In this document: positions 41,514 to 49,974 of the stretch, one piece after another
Position numbering within the stretch: position 1 is the first letter of the stretch
How the letters are laid out: every line of letters starts with the position of its first letter
Origin: Pseudonocardia autotrophica
Lineage (GTDB): Bacteria; Actinomycetota; Actinomycetes; Mycobacteriales; Pseudonocardiaceae
Length of the DNA stretch: 64,000 nt
Direction of reading: 5' to 3'
Assembly: GCF_003945385.1 (NCBI RefSeq)
Contig: NZ_AP018920.1
Span: 248,001 to 312,000 of the forward strand
Notes under the pieces: generated by a model
What the model saw: only the letters and a program-made list of their open reading frames with translations
Told to the model about the DNA's origin: nothing
Database searches by the model: none
Position numbers and translations under genes: made by a program

Positions 41514-41915
41514 ATGGACGACGGCGGACCGTACGAGCGCTACTACGCGGACCGGAAGGCCGCGGGGGAGCGGACGGTCCTGTGGCCGTGGGTGCTGCTC
41601 GCCGTCGTCGTCCCGCTGCTGCTGGTCCGCTCGTTCCTGGTCGCGGGTGGGCCGGCCGAGGCCACCGCCACCCGGATGTCCGCCGCGCCGGTACCCGTCG
41701 CGACCGCCGACGGCGAGTTCCCGGTCGGGACCGTGCTGGAGCCGGGCATCTACGGCTCCCCGGGGCCCGACGGGGGCCGGACCTGCGAGTACGTCCGGGT
41801 CGGCGCGGACGGCGTGCAGGTCGCCCGGGCCGTGTTGAACGGCCCGGCGGCGGTCCGGTTGGTCGCCGGCGAGACCGTCACCTTCGCCGGTGGCTGTGCC
41901 TGGTCCAGGAGGTGA
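41514..41915 (+). CDS. Membrane-anchored hypothetical protein
   Basis: A 133-residue protein with a short N-terminal charged part, one membrane segment (about residues 24-43) and an exported C-terminal domain of about 70 residues: G-E-F-P-V-G-T-V-L-E-P-G-I-Y-G-S-P-G...C-E-Y-V-R-V-G...F-A-G-G-C-A-W. The two cysteines could pair. It resembles small actinobacterial secreted domains of unknown role. Confidence 0.7.
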   Translation: MDDGGPYERYYADRKAAGERTVLWPWVLLAVVVPLLLVRSFLVAGGPAEATATRMSAAPVPVATADGEFPVGTVLEPGIYGSPGPDGGRTCEYVRVGADGVQVARAVLNGPAAVRLVAGETVTFAGGCAWSRR

Positions 41916-42410
41916 CCGCCGCAGCGTTGCGGTGGAGCCCGCAGCGTGGTGCAGTGGACACGTGTCCCCCGTCAGCGCGCCGATCGATCGCACGTTCGTC
42001 GTGTGCCTGATCGCCGTGGAGCTGTTGTCGGTGGACGATCGTCGCTGTCGCCGGGAGCCCTGCGCGGGCTGAGTGCCGCCGGAACGGCGGTTCGGCCCCC
42101 GCCCGCCGCCCTGTCGCGACGTCCCCCGGAGCCGATCCACCGTGAATCCCGTCCTGTCCCCGTGCGCGGGTGCGCCGACCCCCGAGTCCGGTCTCGAGTT
42201 CGATGCGGCTGTGGGGCCGGTGCCGCCGCCGCCGGCCGAGCCGACGACCCCCGGCGACGACGGTGGGCGCGGTCCCGGCCTGCTCACCCGGATCGCCGTC
42301 GCGGCCCGCGCCGCGCGGGCCGCGCACGTCCCCTTCTGATCCGCGACCGTCGTGCTCGTCACGCCGGGTGATGTTGCTCGGCCGCACCAAATGACCGTAC
42401 ATTCGAGGAC
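41916..42410. other. About 495 bp with at most one weak small frame
   Basis: The only candidate is GTG 42142 to 42339 (65 residues, Pro-rich then A-A-R-A-A-R-A-A-H-V-P-F), without a good ribosome-binding site and not asserted as a gene. The last 60 bases should hold the promoter of the GntR gene. Nothing else is recognised. Confidence 0.45.
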
Positions 42411-43208
42411 GTGACGGGAACCGACGGACCGGCGACGCTGCGCCGCAGTCCCGACCGTCAGCTCTGGCGTCAGCTGCTCGACGACCTCCGCCGCCGCCTC
42501 GACGCCGACGCCTTCACCCACGGCTTCCCCGGCGAGCTCGCGCTGGCCGAGGAGTACGGCGTCAGCCGGCACACCGTCCGCCAGGCGGTGAAGGTGCTCC
42601 GCGACGAGGGCCTCGTCGTCGGGACCCGCGGCCGCCCCTCCCGGACCGCCGAGCCGGTCGAGATCGTGCAGCGGCTCGGTGCGCTGTACAGCCTGCACGA
42701 GTCGGTCCTGGCGCTGGGAGTCGAGCAGCGCAGCGTGGTGCGCGCGCTGGACGTCCGGCGGGACGGCGTCGTCGCCGCCCGGCTGGGCCTGGAGGAGTCC
42801 ACCCCGCTGGTGCACCTGGAACGGCTGCGCCTCGCCGGGGGAGAACCGCTCGCGCTGGACCGGCTCTGGCTGCCGCACGAGCTGGCCGCGCCGCTGCTGG
42901 ACGCCGACTTCAGCACCGGCGCCCTCTACGAGCGCTACGCCGACCGGTGCGGGGTGGTGCTGACCGGCGGCGAGGAGACGATCCGGCCGACCCTGCCGAC
43001 CCCCGCCGAGCACCGGCTGCTGGGCGGCAGCCCGTCCACCGCGGCCTACTCGATCCGCCGGCTCGGCACCGCGAAGGGACGCCGCGTCGAGTGGCGGCAC
43101 ACCCTCGTCCGGGGTGACCGGTTCGTGCTGCGCGCCGACTTCGCCACCCGCGACGGCTACCAGCTCGAGCTGCTGGGCAGCCCCGACCGGGCGGACCCGC
43201 GCCGGTGA
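42411..43208 (+). CDS. GntR-family (HutC/UTRA) regulator
   Basis: A 265-residue regulator. The winged helix reads Q-L-L-D-D-L-R-R-R-L...F-P-G-E-L-A-L-A-E-E-Y-G-V-S-R-H-T-V-R-Q-A-V-K-V-L, then a UTRA ligand domain (G-L-E-E-S-T-P-L-V-H-L-E-R-L-R, Y-S-I-R-R-L). GTG start at 42411. The next gene, a TauE/SafE exporter, overlaps by four bases, so the regulator probably controls its own operon. Confidence 0.88.
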   Translation: MTGTDGPATLRRSPDRQLWRQLLDDLRRRLDADAFTHGFPGELALAEEYGVSRHTVRQAVKVLRDEGLVVGTRGRPSRTAEPVEIVQRLGALYSLHESVLALGVEQRSVVRALDVRRDGVVAARLGLEESTPLVHLERLRLAGGEPLALDRLWLPHELAAPLLDADFSTGALYERYADRCGVVLTGGEETIRPTLPTPAEHRLLGGSPSTAAYSIRRLGTAKGRRVEWRHTLVRGDRFVLRADFATRDGYQLELLGSPDRADPRR

Positions 43209-44035
43209 CCGGGATGATCGCCGGGGTCCTGGGGCTGCTCGTCGGCCTCGTCATCGGCGCGCTCGGGGGCGGCGGCGGGGTGCTGTCGGTCCCGGCGCTG
43301 GTCTACGCGCTCGGGCAGGACGCGCACGCGGCCACCGCGGGCAGCATCGTCATCGTCGGGATCATCTCGGTGGTCGGCGTGCTGAGCAGGCTGCGGGACC
43401 GGACGGTCGACTGGCGGACCGGGTTCGCCTTCGGCGCCGTCGGACTCCCGACGGCGTGGGCAGGTTCGGTGCTCAACCGGGTCGTGCCGCAGCCGGTGCT
43501 GATGCTGTCGTTCGCCGGGCTGACCCTCGCCGTCGCCGCGCTGATGCTGGTCCGCGGCGGTGCCGGACATGAACCGGCGGCACCGGCCGCGGCCGGCCCG
43601 TCCGGCGGCCCGTCCGGCGGTACTTCAGTGCTGGTGCGGTCGCGTCGCCGGGCGTTCGTGGTGCACGCCGCCAAGGTGACGGTCGCCGGGTCGCTGGTCG
43701 GCTTCCTGACCGGGTTCCTCGGTGTCGGCGGTGGGTTCCTGGTGGTGCCCGCGCTGGTCGTGCTGCTCGGCATGCGGATGCCCGTCGCGATCGCCACCTC
43801 GCTGCTCGTGCTCACCCTCAACGCGGCGGGCTCGCTGGCCGCCAGGGCCGGGCACCTGGAGTCGGACTGGGCGGTGCTCGGCCCGTTCGTCGCGGTCGCC
43901 GTGCTCGGCGCGCTGGCCGGGAAGCTGGTCGCCGACCGGCTCTCGGCGACCTCGCTGACCCGGGCCTTCGCGGTGCTGCTGCTCCTGGTCGGCGGCGGCG
44001 TCGGGGTGCAGAGCGTGGTCGCGCTGCTCAGCTGA
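43205..44035 (+). CDS. TauE/SafE-family sulfite/anion exporter
   Basis: A 276-residue membrane protein with about eight hydrophobic segments in two homologous halves. Each half starts with the family signature: G-L-V-I-G-A-L-G-G-G-G-G near the N-terminus and G-F-L-T-G-F-L-G-V-G-G-G-F in the second half. The family moves sulfite, sulfoacetate or similar anions. GTG 43205 overlaps the regulator stop (GTGA); ATG 43214 is an alternative start. Confidence 0.9.
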   Translation: MTGMIAGVLGLLVGLVIGALGGGGGVLSVPALVYALGQDAHAATAGSIVIVGIISVVGVLSRLRDRTVDWRTGFAFGAVGLPTAWAGSVLNRVVPQPVLMLSFAGLTLAVAALMLVRGGAGHEPAAPAAAGPSGGPSGGTSVLVRSRRRAFVVHAAKVTVAGSLVGFLTGFLGVGGGFLVVPALVVLLGMRMPVAIATSLLVLTLNAAGSLAARAGHLESDWAVLGPFVAVAVLGALAGKLVADRLSATSLTRAFAVLLLLVGGGVGVQSVVALLS

Positions 44036-44429
44036 GACCGTCGGCGAGCGCGCTGTCGAGATCCGGGTACCAGCGGATGACCTGGTCCAGGCCGGTCATC
44101 CGGACCGGTCGCTGCACCGCCCGGTTCGCCGGCCCGGTCACCCCGGACAGCGGCACCCCGAGCTCGTCCGCGGCGCGCGACGACCGGACCACCGCGGTCA
44201 GCCCGTGCGACCCGAAGAACCCGACGCCCGACAGGTCGAGCACCGCCCGCCCGCGGCCGGGCTGCTGCATCAGTTCGACCATCCGGAGCCGGATCACCTC
44301 GGCCTCGGCCTGGTCGATCTCGCCGATCACCTCGAGCACGGTGAACCCGGGCCGGGGGACGTGATCACGCAGCCGCACCTTCGACGCTCCCCACTCCGGA
44401 GCCGGATCGGGGCTGCTCACCGGCCACAC
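44028..44429 (-). CDS. STAS-domain anti-sigma factor antagonist-like protein
   Basis: A 133-residue single STAS domain (F-T-V-L-E-V-I-G-E-I-D-Q-A-E-A-E, G-R-G-R-A-V-L-D-L-S-G-V-G-F-F-G-S-H-G-L). The Ser in G-S-H-G-L is at the position phosphorylated by anti-sigma kinases in SpoIIAA/RsbV. No kinase or sigma gene is adjacent. It is convergent with the TauE gene and the 3' ends overlap by eight bases. Confidence 0.85.
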   Translation of the reverse strand: MWPVSSPDPAPEWGASKVRLRDHVPRPGFTVLEVIGEIDQAEAEVIRLRMVELMQQPGRGRAVLDLSGVGFFGSHGLTAVVRSSRAADELGVPLSGVTGPANRAVQRPVRMTGLDQVIRWYPDLDSALADGLS

Positions 44430-44579
44430 CCCGGTGCGGACGCGCAGGTCCGCCGGACCCGCCGGGCCGAGCGGGCGGGACCGTGCGACCGGGGCGGTAC
44501 GGCGCTGCGGATGATGTGGTCACGGTACCGAGCGCGGACCGGAAGTCCAGCCTCCGACCTGCGGAACCTCCCGTCGTGT

Positions 44580-46046
44580 TCAGGTGGTGACGCGGGCCCT
44601 GGTCCGGGCCGCGAGGCCCGCCAGCGCGGCCGGGAAGATCTCCGCGGGCGGGGTCACCAGCCCGGCGCCGACCTGACCGACGCCGGCGACCCGGCCGGCC
44701 ATCCCGGTGTTGATCTGCGGGAGGACCCCGGTCCGGCACACCTTCGTGACGTCGATACCGCTGGGGACGCCGGCGAACTCCAGCACCGGGACGGTCCACC
44801 GCGGGTTCGTGCCGATGGTGATCTCGCGCATCCGGCGGGTGGTGGCCAGCGCGTCCGGCACGGTGCCGCCGACGAGCCGGACGATCGCCGGTGCCGTCGC
44901 CATCGCGAAGCCGCCGATCCCGGCCGTCTCGGTGATCGCCGAGTCGCCGATGTCCGGGTTCGCGTCCGCCGGCCCGTAGTCGCCGAGGAACAGGCCGTCG
45001 GCCAGCTGCGCCGGGCCGGTGAACCACTCGTCGCCGGTTCCGGAGACCTGGATGCCGAAGTCGGTGCCGTTGCGGGCCATCGCGACGACCATCGTCGATC
45101 CCTCGACGCCGCGGGCCGCGTCCAGCGCGAGCTTGCAGGCGGGCATCGCCAGGTTCAGGAAGAAGTGGTCGTTGCCGCCGATGAAGCGCAGTGCCGCGGC
45201 GATGTCGTCGCCGGATGCCCCGGCGCCCGGCCCGGCGGTGACCATCGCCGGGGACAGGTCGCGCAGCAGCATCAGGGTGCCCGCGCGGTTGCGGTTGTGC
45301 GCCTCGTCGCCCATCTGCAGCATCTGGGTCAGGATCGCGGTCACGTCGACCGGGTCGCCGGCGTCGCGGGTCGCACGCACCGCGACCCGCAGCAGCGGGC
45401 CGAGCACGTCGCCGAGCCAGCGCAGCCGCTGCAACACCTCCGGGCCGTAGGCCCCGTAGCGCAGCACCTTGCCGAGGCCCTCGTTGAGCGAGCAGTGGGT
45501 GCGCCGCCCGGTCGCCGGATCCTCCAGCACGAACATCCACATGCCGGACGTGACGACCCCGGCCATCGGGCCCACCGTCGCGTGGTGGTGGCAGGGCTCC
45601 AGCGACACCGATCTGCCCGACTCGAACAGCGCCGGTGCCTGCTCCGGGTCGTCGACCAGGCCGTCGAGCACCGCGGCGCCCATCAGCGCGCCGCGCAGCG
45701 GACCGGACGCCCGGTCCCAGGTGATCGGCGGCCCGGCGTGCAGGAACCGGCCGGGTTCGAGACCGAGCACCTCGGAGGCCGGGGCGACGTCGACCAGCGT
45801 CGCCGTCACGCCGAGCATCGCGGCCAGCGCGCGCTCGTTCGCGGCGGTCCGCAGCGGGTCGGTGGCGACCGTCGCCAGGTCGTCGGCGGTGCCGTCCATC
45901 GGAGGGCGCCAGTCCACCCGGGTGACCGGGACGGCCTGGTCCTCGACGGCGTCGGCGAGCAGATCGGCGCCGGTGCTCACCACGGAAGCCGGGGTGCTCG
46001 TGGTGCCGGCTCCGCTCACTGTGCTGTTGGTGTTCGCTCCGCTCAC
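44580..46046 (-). CDS. DUF1116 protein, AllG/YlbE-like transcarbamylase component
   Basis: A 488-residue cytosolic protein of the DUF1116 (YlbE/YahG) family. Characteristic blocks are D-W-R-P-P, C-H-H-H-A-T-V-G-P-M-A-G-V, N-E-G-L-G-K-V-L-R-Y-G-A, M-G-D-E-A-H-N-R-N and G-G-N-D-H-F-F-L-N. In E. coli the homologue AllG works with AllF (FdrA) and AllH as oxamate transcarbamylase, which phosphorolyses oxalurate to oxamate and carbamoyl phosphate. ATG 46046 overlaps the FdrA stop (ATGA). The N-terminal 25 residues are Ser/Thr-rich and probably disordered. The substrate here is inferred from context. Confidence 0.85.
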   Translation of the reverse strand: MSGANTNSTVSGAGTTSTPASVVSTGADLLADAVEDQAVPVTRVDWRPPMDGTADDLATVATDPLRTAANERALAAMLGVTATLVDVAPASEVLGLEPGRFLHAGPPITWDRASGPLRGALMGAAVLDGLVDDPEQAPALFESGRSVSLEPCHHHATVGPMAGVVTSGMWMFVLEDPATGRRTHCSLNEGLGKVLRYGAYGPEVLQRLRWLGDVLGPLLRVAVRATRDAGDPVDVTAILTQMLQMGDEAHNRNRAGTLMLLRDLSPAMVTAGPGAGASGDDIAAALRFIGGNDHFFLNLAMPACKLALDAARGVEGSTMVVAMARNGTDFGIQVSGTGDEWFTGPAQLADGLFLGDYGPADANPDIGDSAITETAGIGGFAMATAPAIVRLVGGTVPDALATTRRMREITIGTNPRWTVPVLEFAGVPSGIDVTKVCRTGVLPQINTGMAGRVAGVGQVGAGLVTPPAEIFPAALAGLAARTRARVTT

Positions 46047-47458
46047 TGGGCCGCTCCGATCGGTGCCTGCTCGCCGAGCAGCTCGAGGGCCCGGCGGGTG
46101 GCGCGGGCCTGGGACAGGTGGACCTCGGAGCCCGCCGCGACCAGCGTGCCGATCTGGCGGTGCAGGTCCTGCGGATCGGCGGCGGTGCCGACGACGGTCA
46201 CGACCACCGGTGGCCGGGCGCCGGCCAGCACCGGGGCGAGAGTCGCGGCCGGATCGGGCTCGGCGCCGTGCCCGAGCACCACGTCGAGCAGTACGACGCC
46301 GGTGTCCGGATCGGCCAGCGCCGCGCGCAGATGCTCCAGCCGCAACGTCGGATCGATCATCGGGTGGGCGCGGCCGGTGGTGTAGGCGTCGTCGCCGAAG
46401 TCGACGAAGGTGTGGCCCGCCGAGGGGGCCCCGGCGGCGATCGTGGCCGCCTCGGTGGCCAGCGTGCCACCGGCGAACAGGCCACGCAGGTACCGGCCGC
46501 CGGTCGCGGCCCGGGTGGAACCGTGCACCGGCCAGTCCGGCACCGGCCTGCCGAGCCGGGCGAGCACCGCCTCGGCGGCCCCGGTCAGATCCGGCCGCCC
46601 CGCCCCGAGCAGGGCGAACTCGACCGGGGTACCCAGTCCGTCCGCCAGCTCACGGATCTCGGCGGCGACGTCGTCGGCGGGCGGCTTGGACACCAGCACG
46701 ATCAGCTCGACCGCGGGATCCGCGTCGAGCCTGCGCAGCGCCTCGCGGGTCGCGAGCCCGCGCACCTCTGCCGACAGGTCCCGTCCGCCGACACCCAGCG
46801 CCGACGTCACCCCGACACCGGCGTGATCGAGCAGCGCGAGCAGCTGCTGGCAACCGGTGCCGGACGCGGCGACGATCCCGACCGGCCCGGGCTCCACGGT
46901 GTTCGCGAACCCCAGACCCAGACCGTGCACGACGGCCGTCCCGCAGTCCGGGCCCATCACCAGCACCGACCGCTCGGCGGCGGCCCGCTTCAGCGCGACC
47001 TCCTGGTCGACCGGCACGTTGTCGCTGAAGATCAGCACGTCGCTGCCGGCCTCGACGGCGTCCATCGCCTCGACGGTCGCGTTCGGACCGGGCACCGAGA
47101 TCAGCGCGATCGGTGCGGGCGCCCGGTCCAGCGCCGAACCGGTGGTCCGCGGCGCGGCGAGGGTGGTGTCCCCGCCTGCGGCGGGCCGGTTCGCCTCGGC
47201 GAGCGCGGTGTCCACCCCGGCCAGTGCCGCGGGCAGCGCCGCGTCGTCGGTCAGGCGCAGGGCCACGACCAGGTCGTTCGGGCCGGCCGCGGCCGGGACC
47301 TCGAAGCCCATCCCGGTGAGGACGTCGACGTTCAGCGGTGTCGCCATCGCGACCTGCGCGGCGGTCACACCGTCCAGGCCCGCCGCGGTGCGGCTGACCC
47401 GGAGCAGGGTGACCGAGTCGGCATAGGCGCCGGGTCGTACCTCGACGTGCGTGGTCAT
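46043..47458 (-). CDS. fdrA: FdrA-family protein, AllF-like transcarbamylase component
   Basis: A 471-residue protein related to the succinyl-CoA synthetase/acyl-CoA ligase fold. V-L-V-M-G-P-D-C-G-T-A-V-V is the family motif near residues 165-177; S-G-T-G-C-Q-Q-L, D-F-G-D-D-A-Y-T-T-G-R-A-H-P-M-I-D and V-V-L-L-D-V-V-L-G-H-G-A follow. FdrA forms the oxamate transcarbamylase with DUF1116 and DUF2877 partners in E. coli, and all three are here in the order DUF2877-FdrA-DUF1116 with four-base overlaps. Together with carbamate kinase at 62.2 kb this suggests carbamoyl-phosphate production. Confidence 0.88.
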   Translation of the reverse strand: MTTHVEVRPGAYADSVTLLRVSRTAAGLDGVTAAQVAMATPLNVDVLTGMGFEVPAAAGPNDLVVALRLTDDAALPAALAGVDTALAEANRPAAGGDTTLAAPRTTGSALDRAPAPIALISVPGPNATVEAMDAVEAGSDVLIFSDNVPVDQEVALKRAAAERSVLVMGPDCGTAVVHGLGLGFANTVEPGPVGIVAASGTGCQQLLALLDHAGVGVTSALGVGGRDLSAEVRGLATREALRRLDADPAVELIVLVSKPPADDVAAEIRELADGLGTPVEFALLGAGRPDLTGAAEAVLARLGRPVPDWPVHGSTRAATGGRYLRGLFAGGTLATEAATIAAGAPSAGHTFVDFGDDAYTTGRAHPMIDPTLRLEHLRAALADPDTGVVLLDVVLGHGAEPDPAATLAPVLAGARPPVVVTVVGTAADPQDLHRQIGTLVAAGSEVHLSQARATRRALELLGEQAPIGAAQ

Positions 47459-48438
47459 GCAGCGGCCCCTTCACGGTGCTGGTGGTCCCGGTGCTGGTCT
47501 TTGTGGTGCAGGTGGTGCCGGTCGCCCGGCGTCTCGCCGTGGTCCCGGCGGTGCCGGCGCAGATCCGCCAGTGCGAGCCGGGCGCCGTGCAGCATCCCGG
47601 CACCGGAGGTGTGCCCGACGGCGGTGAGCGCAGCGGTCGCGCGCAGCTCGGCCGGCGATCCGAGCGCGGCGACGAAGGCCGCGAACTGCGGCACGACCTG
47701 GCCGTCGAGGGCGCAGCGCAGCAGCGTCGCGGACAGCAGCGTGGTGCGGTGCAGGTGGGCGCGGACGGCGGCGTCGACCGCCGGGGTGGCCGCACCGGCG
47801 GCGCGGTGCAGGGCCAGCCAGCCGCAGAGGACGTCGTCGCCGAGCGGGGTGAGCCCGTCGCCACGTCCGACGAGGTCCGGCACCGTCGACGGGCACACCC
47901 GGCCGGGCCCCGCCACCGAGCCGGGCCCTGCCATCGAACCGGTCTCCACCATCGGGTCGCTCCCCGCCGAGCCGGGCCGCGGAATCGAGCCGGGCCGCGG
48001 AATCGAGCCGGTCCCCACCGAGCTGGACCCCACCGAGCTGGACCCCACCGAGCTGGACCCCACCGAGCTGGACCTCACCGAGCTGGGCTGTGCCGAGCTG
48101 GGCTGTGCCGAGCCGGGCTGCGCCGAGCAGGACCCCGGCGCGAGACCCCCGGCCGGGAGCTGCGGGACGCGAGTGTCGGTGAACCGCCGGATCCGCAGCG
48201 GCTCGCCGTCGACATGCAGGACCCCGCCGCGCAGCTCCACCGCGCGCACATCGAGCCGTCCGAGCCGGGTGTGCAGCGCACACGGGACGGCAACCGCGTC
48301 GCGCGCGGTGATCCCGACGCACTCCTCGCCGAGCGCGGCGTACACGGCGTCCCGCCCGCGGTGCACGATCCGGACCGGGCCGTCGGCGGCCGCCAGGAGC
48401 CGGTCCCGGACCCGGACGGGAGCGCTGACGGCGATCAC
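47455..48438 (-). CDS. DUF2877 protein, AllH/YlbF-like, with a repeat insert
   Basis: A 327-residue DUF2877-family protein. Conserved blocks are the N-terminal R-I-V-H-R-G-R-D-A-V-Y, V-G-R-G-D-G-L-T-P-L-G-D-D-V-L-C-G-W in the middle, and L-L-R-C-A-L-D-G-Q-V-V-P near 255. Between the halves, residues about 102-172 are a low-complexity insert (repeated G-S-S-S-V and S-I-P-R-P-G) encoded by tandem repeats. The C-terminus is His-rich. GTG 48438 lacks a ribosome-binding site but TAGCGT ends seven bases upstream on its strand, suggesting a leaderless mRNA. The start lies close to the divergent PucR gene. Confidence 0.8.
   Translation of the reverse strand: MIAVSAPVRVRDRLLAAADGPVRIVHRGRDAVYAALGEECVGITARDAVAVPCALHTRLGRLDVRAVELRGGVLHVDGEPLRIRRFTDTRVPQLPAGGLAPGSCSAQPGSAQPSSAQPSSVRSSSVGSSSVGSSSVGSSSVGTGSIPRPGSIPRPGSAGSDPMVETGSMAGPGSVAGPGRVCPSTVPDLVGRGDGLTPLGDDVLCGWLALHRAAGAATPAVDAAVRAHLHRTTLLSATLLRCALDGQVVPQFAAFVAALGSPAELRATAALTAVGHTSGAGMLHGARLALADLRRHRRDHGETPGDRHHLHHKDQHRDHQHREGAAA
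48016..48135. repeat. 15-bp minisatellite inside the DUF2877 gene
   Basis: Eight tandem units of the type CACCGAGCTGGACCC. The first four (48016-48075) are nearly identical, the last four diverge. Being 15 bp long it keeps the frame and encodes G-S-S-S-V pentapeptides. A related 18-bp duplication (GAGCCGGGCCGCGGAATC type) lies just to the left, about 47970-48010. Confidence 0.9.
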
Positions 48439-48515
48439 GACGCCGACGCTAGCCTGGGCAATCCCGCGATCCGATGTTAACTTGTGCCACCTTCGGCCCC
48501 GAGGGAGGGCAACTC

Positions 48516-49787
48516 TTGCTCAAGCGCGATGGTTCGGACCCGGAGCTACCGGCGCGGGCCGCACTCGCCAGGGTCGACGCCCTGCACACCGGGCTGACCC
48601 AGATCGCCCTCGAGGGCGGGGATCTCGAGGGCATCGCCGCCGAGGTCGGCCGGGTCCTCGACGTCGGGATCGCCTTCACCTCGACCGACGGCCGCGAGCG
48701 CGCCTCCGCGCTCTCCGACGAGCTGCGCACGCTGCTCGCGGAGCAGGATCTCGTCGACCCGACCGGGCGGCTGCGGGTCGAGCGGATGGGCGCCGACGGG
48801 GTCGCGGTCGCCGGCGGCGAGGCCCGCACGCTGCGGGTCGCCGCCGGCGGCACGAACCTGGCGCGCCTGGTGTGCCTGCGTCAGGGGGCCCGGCTCGCCC
48901 CGGACGACGTGCGGGCGCTGGAGCGGGCTGCCGCGGTCGCCGCGTTGCTGATCGTCCGGGAGGAGGCGGTGACCGCGGTCGAGACGAAGTACCAGGGCGA
49001 CTTCCTGCGCGACCTGCTGCTGCGCCGCACGGCCGATGCCGCCTACGTCGCCGAGCACGCCGACACCTTCGGCTGGGACCTGCGGCGCCCGATGGTGGTG
49101 GTGTCGGCGGAGCTGGACCCGATCGACGAGCCGGTGTCCGGCGAGCAGCGCAGGGCCTGGCAGAAGCGGTTCTCCGCCGCCTGGCGGCAGGTCTGCGCCG
49201 GCCTGGGGGACGGGATCCCGACCGTCGACTTCTCCTCGGAGGTGGTCACCCTGCTGCCGGTGGCCGCGGATCGCGACGCCGGGCCGGTCGGGCGGGAGAT
49301 CGTCCGGCGGGCGGTCACCGCGGTGGCCGGGGACAAGGGCGGCGGCCGCCGGCAGTTCTCGGCCGGGGTCAGCCGGATCGCCGCCGACGTCGACGCCCTG
49401 CCCGGGGCCTACGGGCAGGCGCGGCGCGCGGTCGAGGTGGGCCGCCGGATCGGGGGCGGGGGCAACACCACGTTCTTCGACCAGCTGGGCCTGCACCGGT
49501 TGATCGCGCTGATCCCCGATCCCGGTGAGCTGCGCTCGTTCGTGCGGGACGCGCTCGGGCCGCTCGCCGAGCCGACGGCGGAGGCGGCCGAGCTGCGGGA
49601 GACGCTGCAGATCCTGCTCGACACCAACTTCAACGTGGCCGAGGCAGCCCGGCTGCAGTTCTTCCACTACAACACGATGCGCTATCGGGTGTCGAAGCTG
49701 GAACGGCTCCTCGGGCCGCTGTCGACGGACCCGAACCTGCGCCTCGACGTGGCGGTGGCGCTGCAGGCCCGCAAGATCGAGAACTGA
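48516..49787 (+). CDS. pucR: PucR-family transcriptional regulator
   Basis: A 423-residue regulator with the layout of PucR/CdaR activators: an N-terminal sensory region, a GGDEF-like middle part and a C-terminal helix-turn-helix (N-F-N-V-A-E-A-A-R-L-Q-F-F-H-Y-N-T-M-R-Y-R-V-S-K-L-E-R-L-L-G). PucR proteins control purine and allantoin use. TTG 48516 is chosen because GAGGGAGGG lies six bases before it; ATG 48474 upstream has no such site and lies only 35 bases from the divergent gene. It sits between the two halves of the catabolic locus and is the likely regulator of both. Confidence 0.88.
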   Translation: MLKRDGSDPELPARAALARVDALHTGLTQIALEGGDLEGIAAEVGRVLDVGIAFTSTDGRERASALSDELRTLLAEQDLVDPTGRLRVERMGADGVAVAGGEARTLRVAAGGTNLARLVCLRQGARLAPDDVRALERAAAVAALLIVREEAVTAVETKYQGDFLRDLLLRRTADAAYVAEHADTFGWDLRRPMVVVSAELDPIDEPVSGEQRRAWQKRFSAAWRQVCAGLGDGIPTVDFSSEVVTLLPVAADRDAGPVGREIVRRAVTAVAGDKGGGRRQFSAGVSRIAADVDALPGAYGQARRAVEVGRRIGGGGNTTFFDQLGLHRLIALIPDPGELRSFVRDALGPLAEPTAEAAELRETLQILLDTNFNVAEAARLQFFHYNTMRYRVSKLERLLGPLSTDPNLRLDVAVALQARKIEN

Positions 49788-49974
49788 GGCCCCCGGGCGC
49801 GACGTCTCGGACATCTGACGGAAACCTGCACGGCAACGCATGGGACGAGAGTGTTCGCGTCATCAATTCGTGCCAGCGGATCCGGCGGACGATCGGCAAG
49901 GATCGCCGTCGAGGTGCGACCTGGGTCTCATTAGCTTGAGTCGGGTCGCGAGGCACCGGACCGGAGGGATCATC

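Noticed and set aside
48016..48135. CRISPR array
   Set aside because: Units are contiguous 15-bp coding repeats without spacers and no cas genes are present.
46118..49528. Open frame of over 1100 codons opposite the FdrA trio
   Set aside because: It crosses FdrA, DUF2877 and PucR coding sequence in the wrong frame and shows no family features; GC-driven lack of stops.
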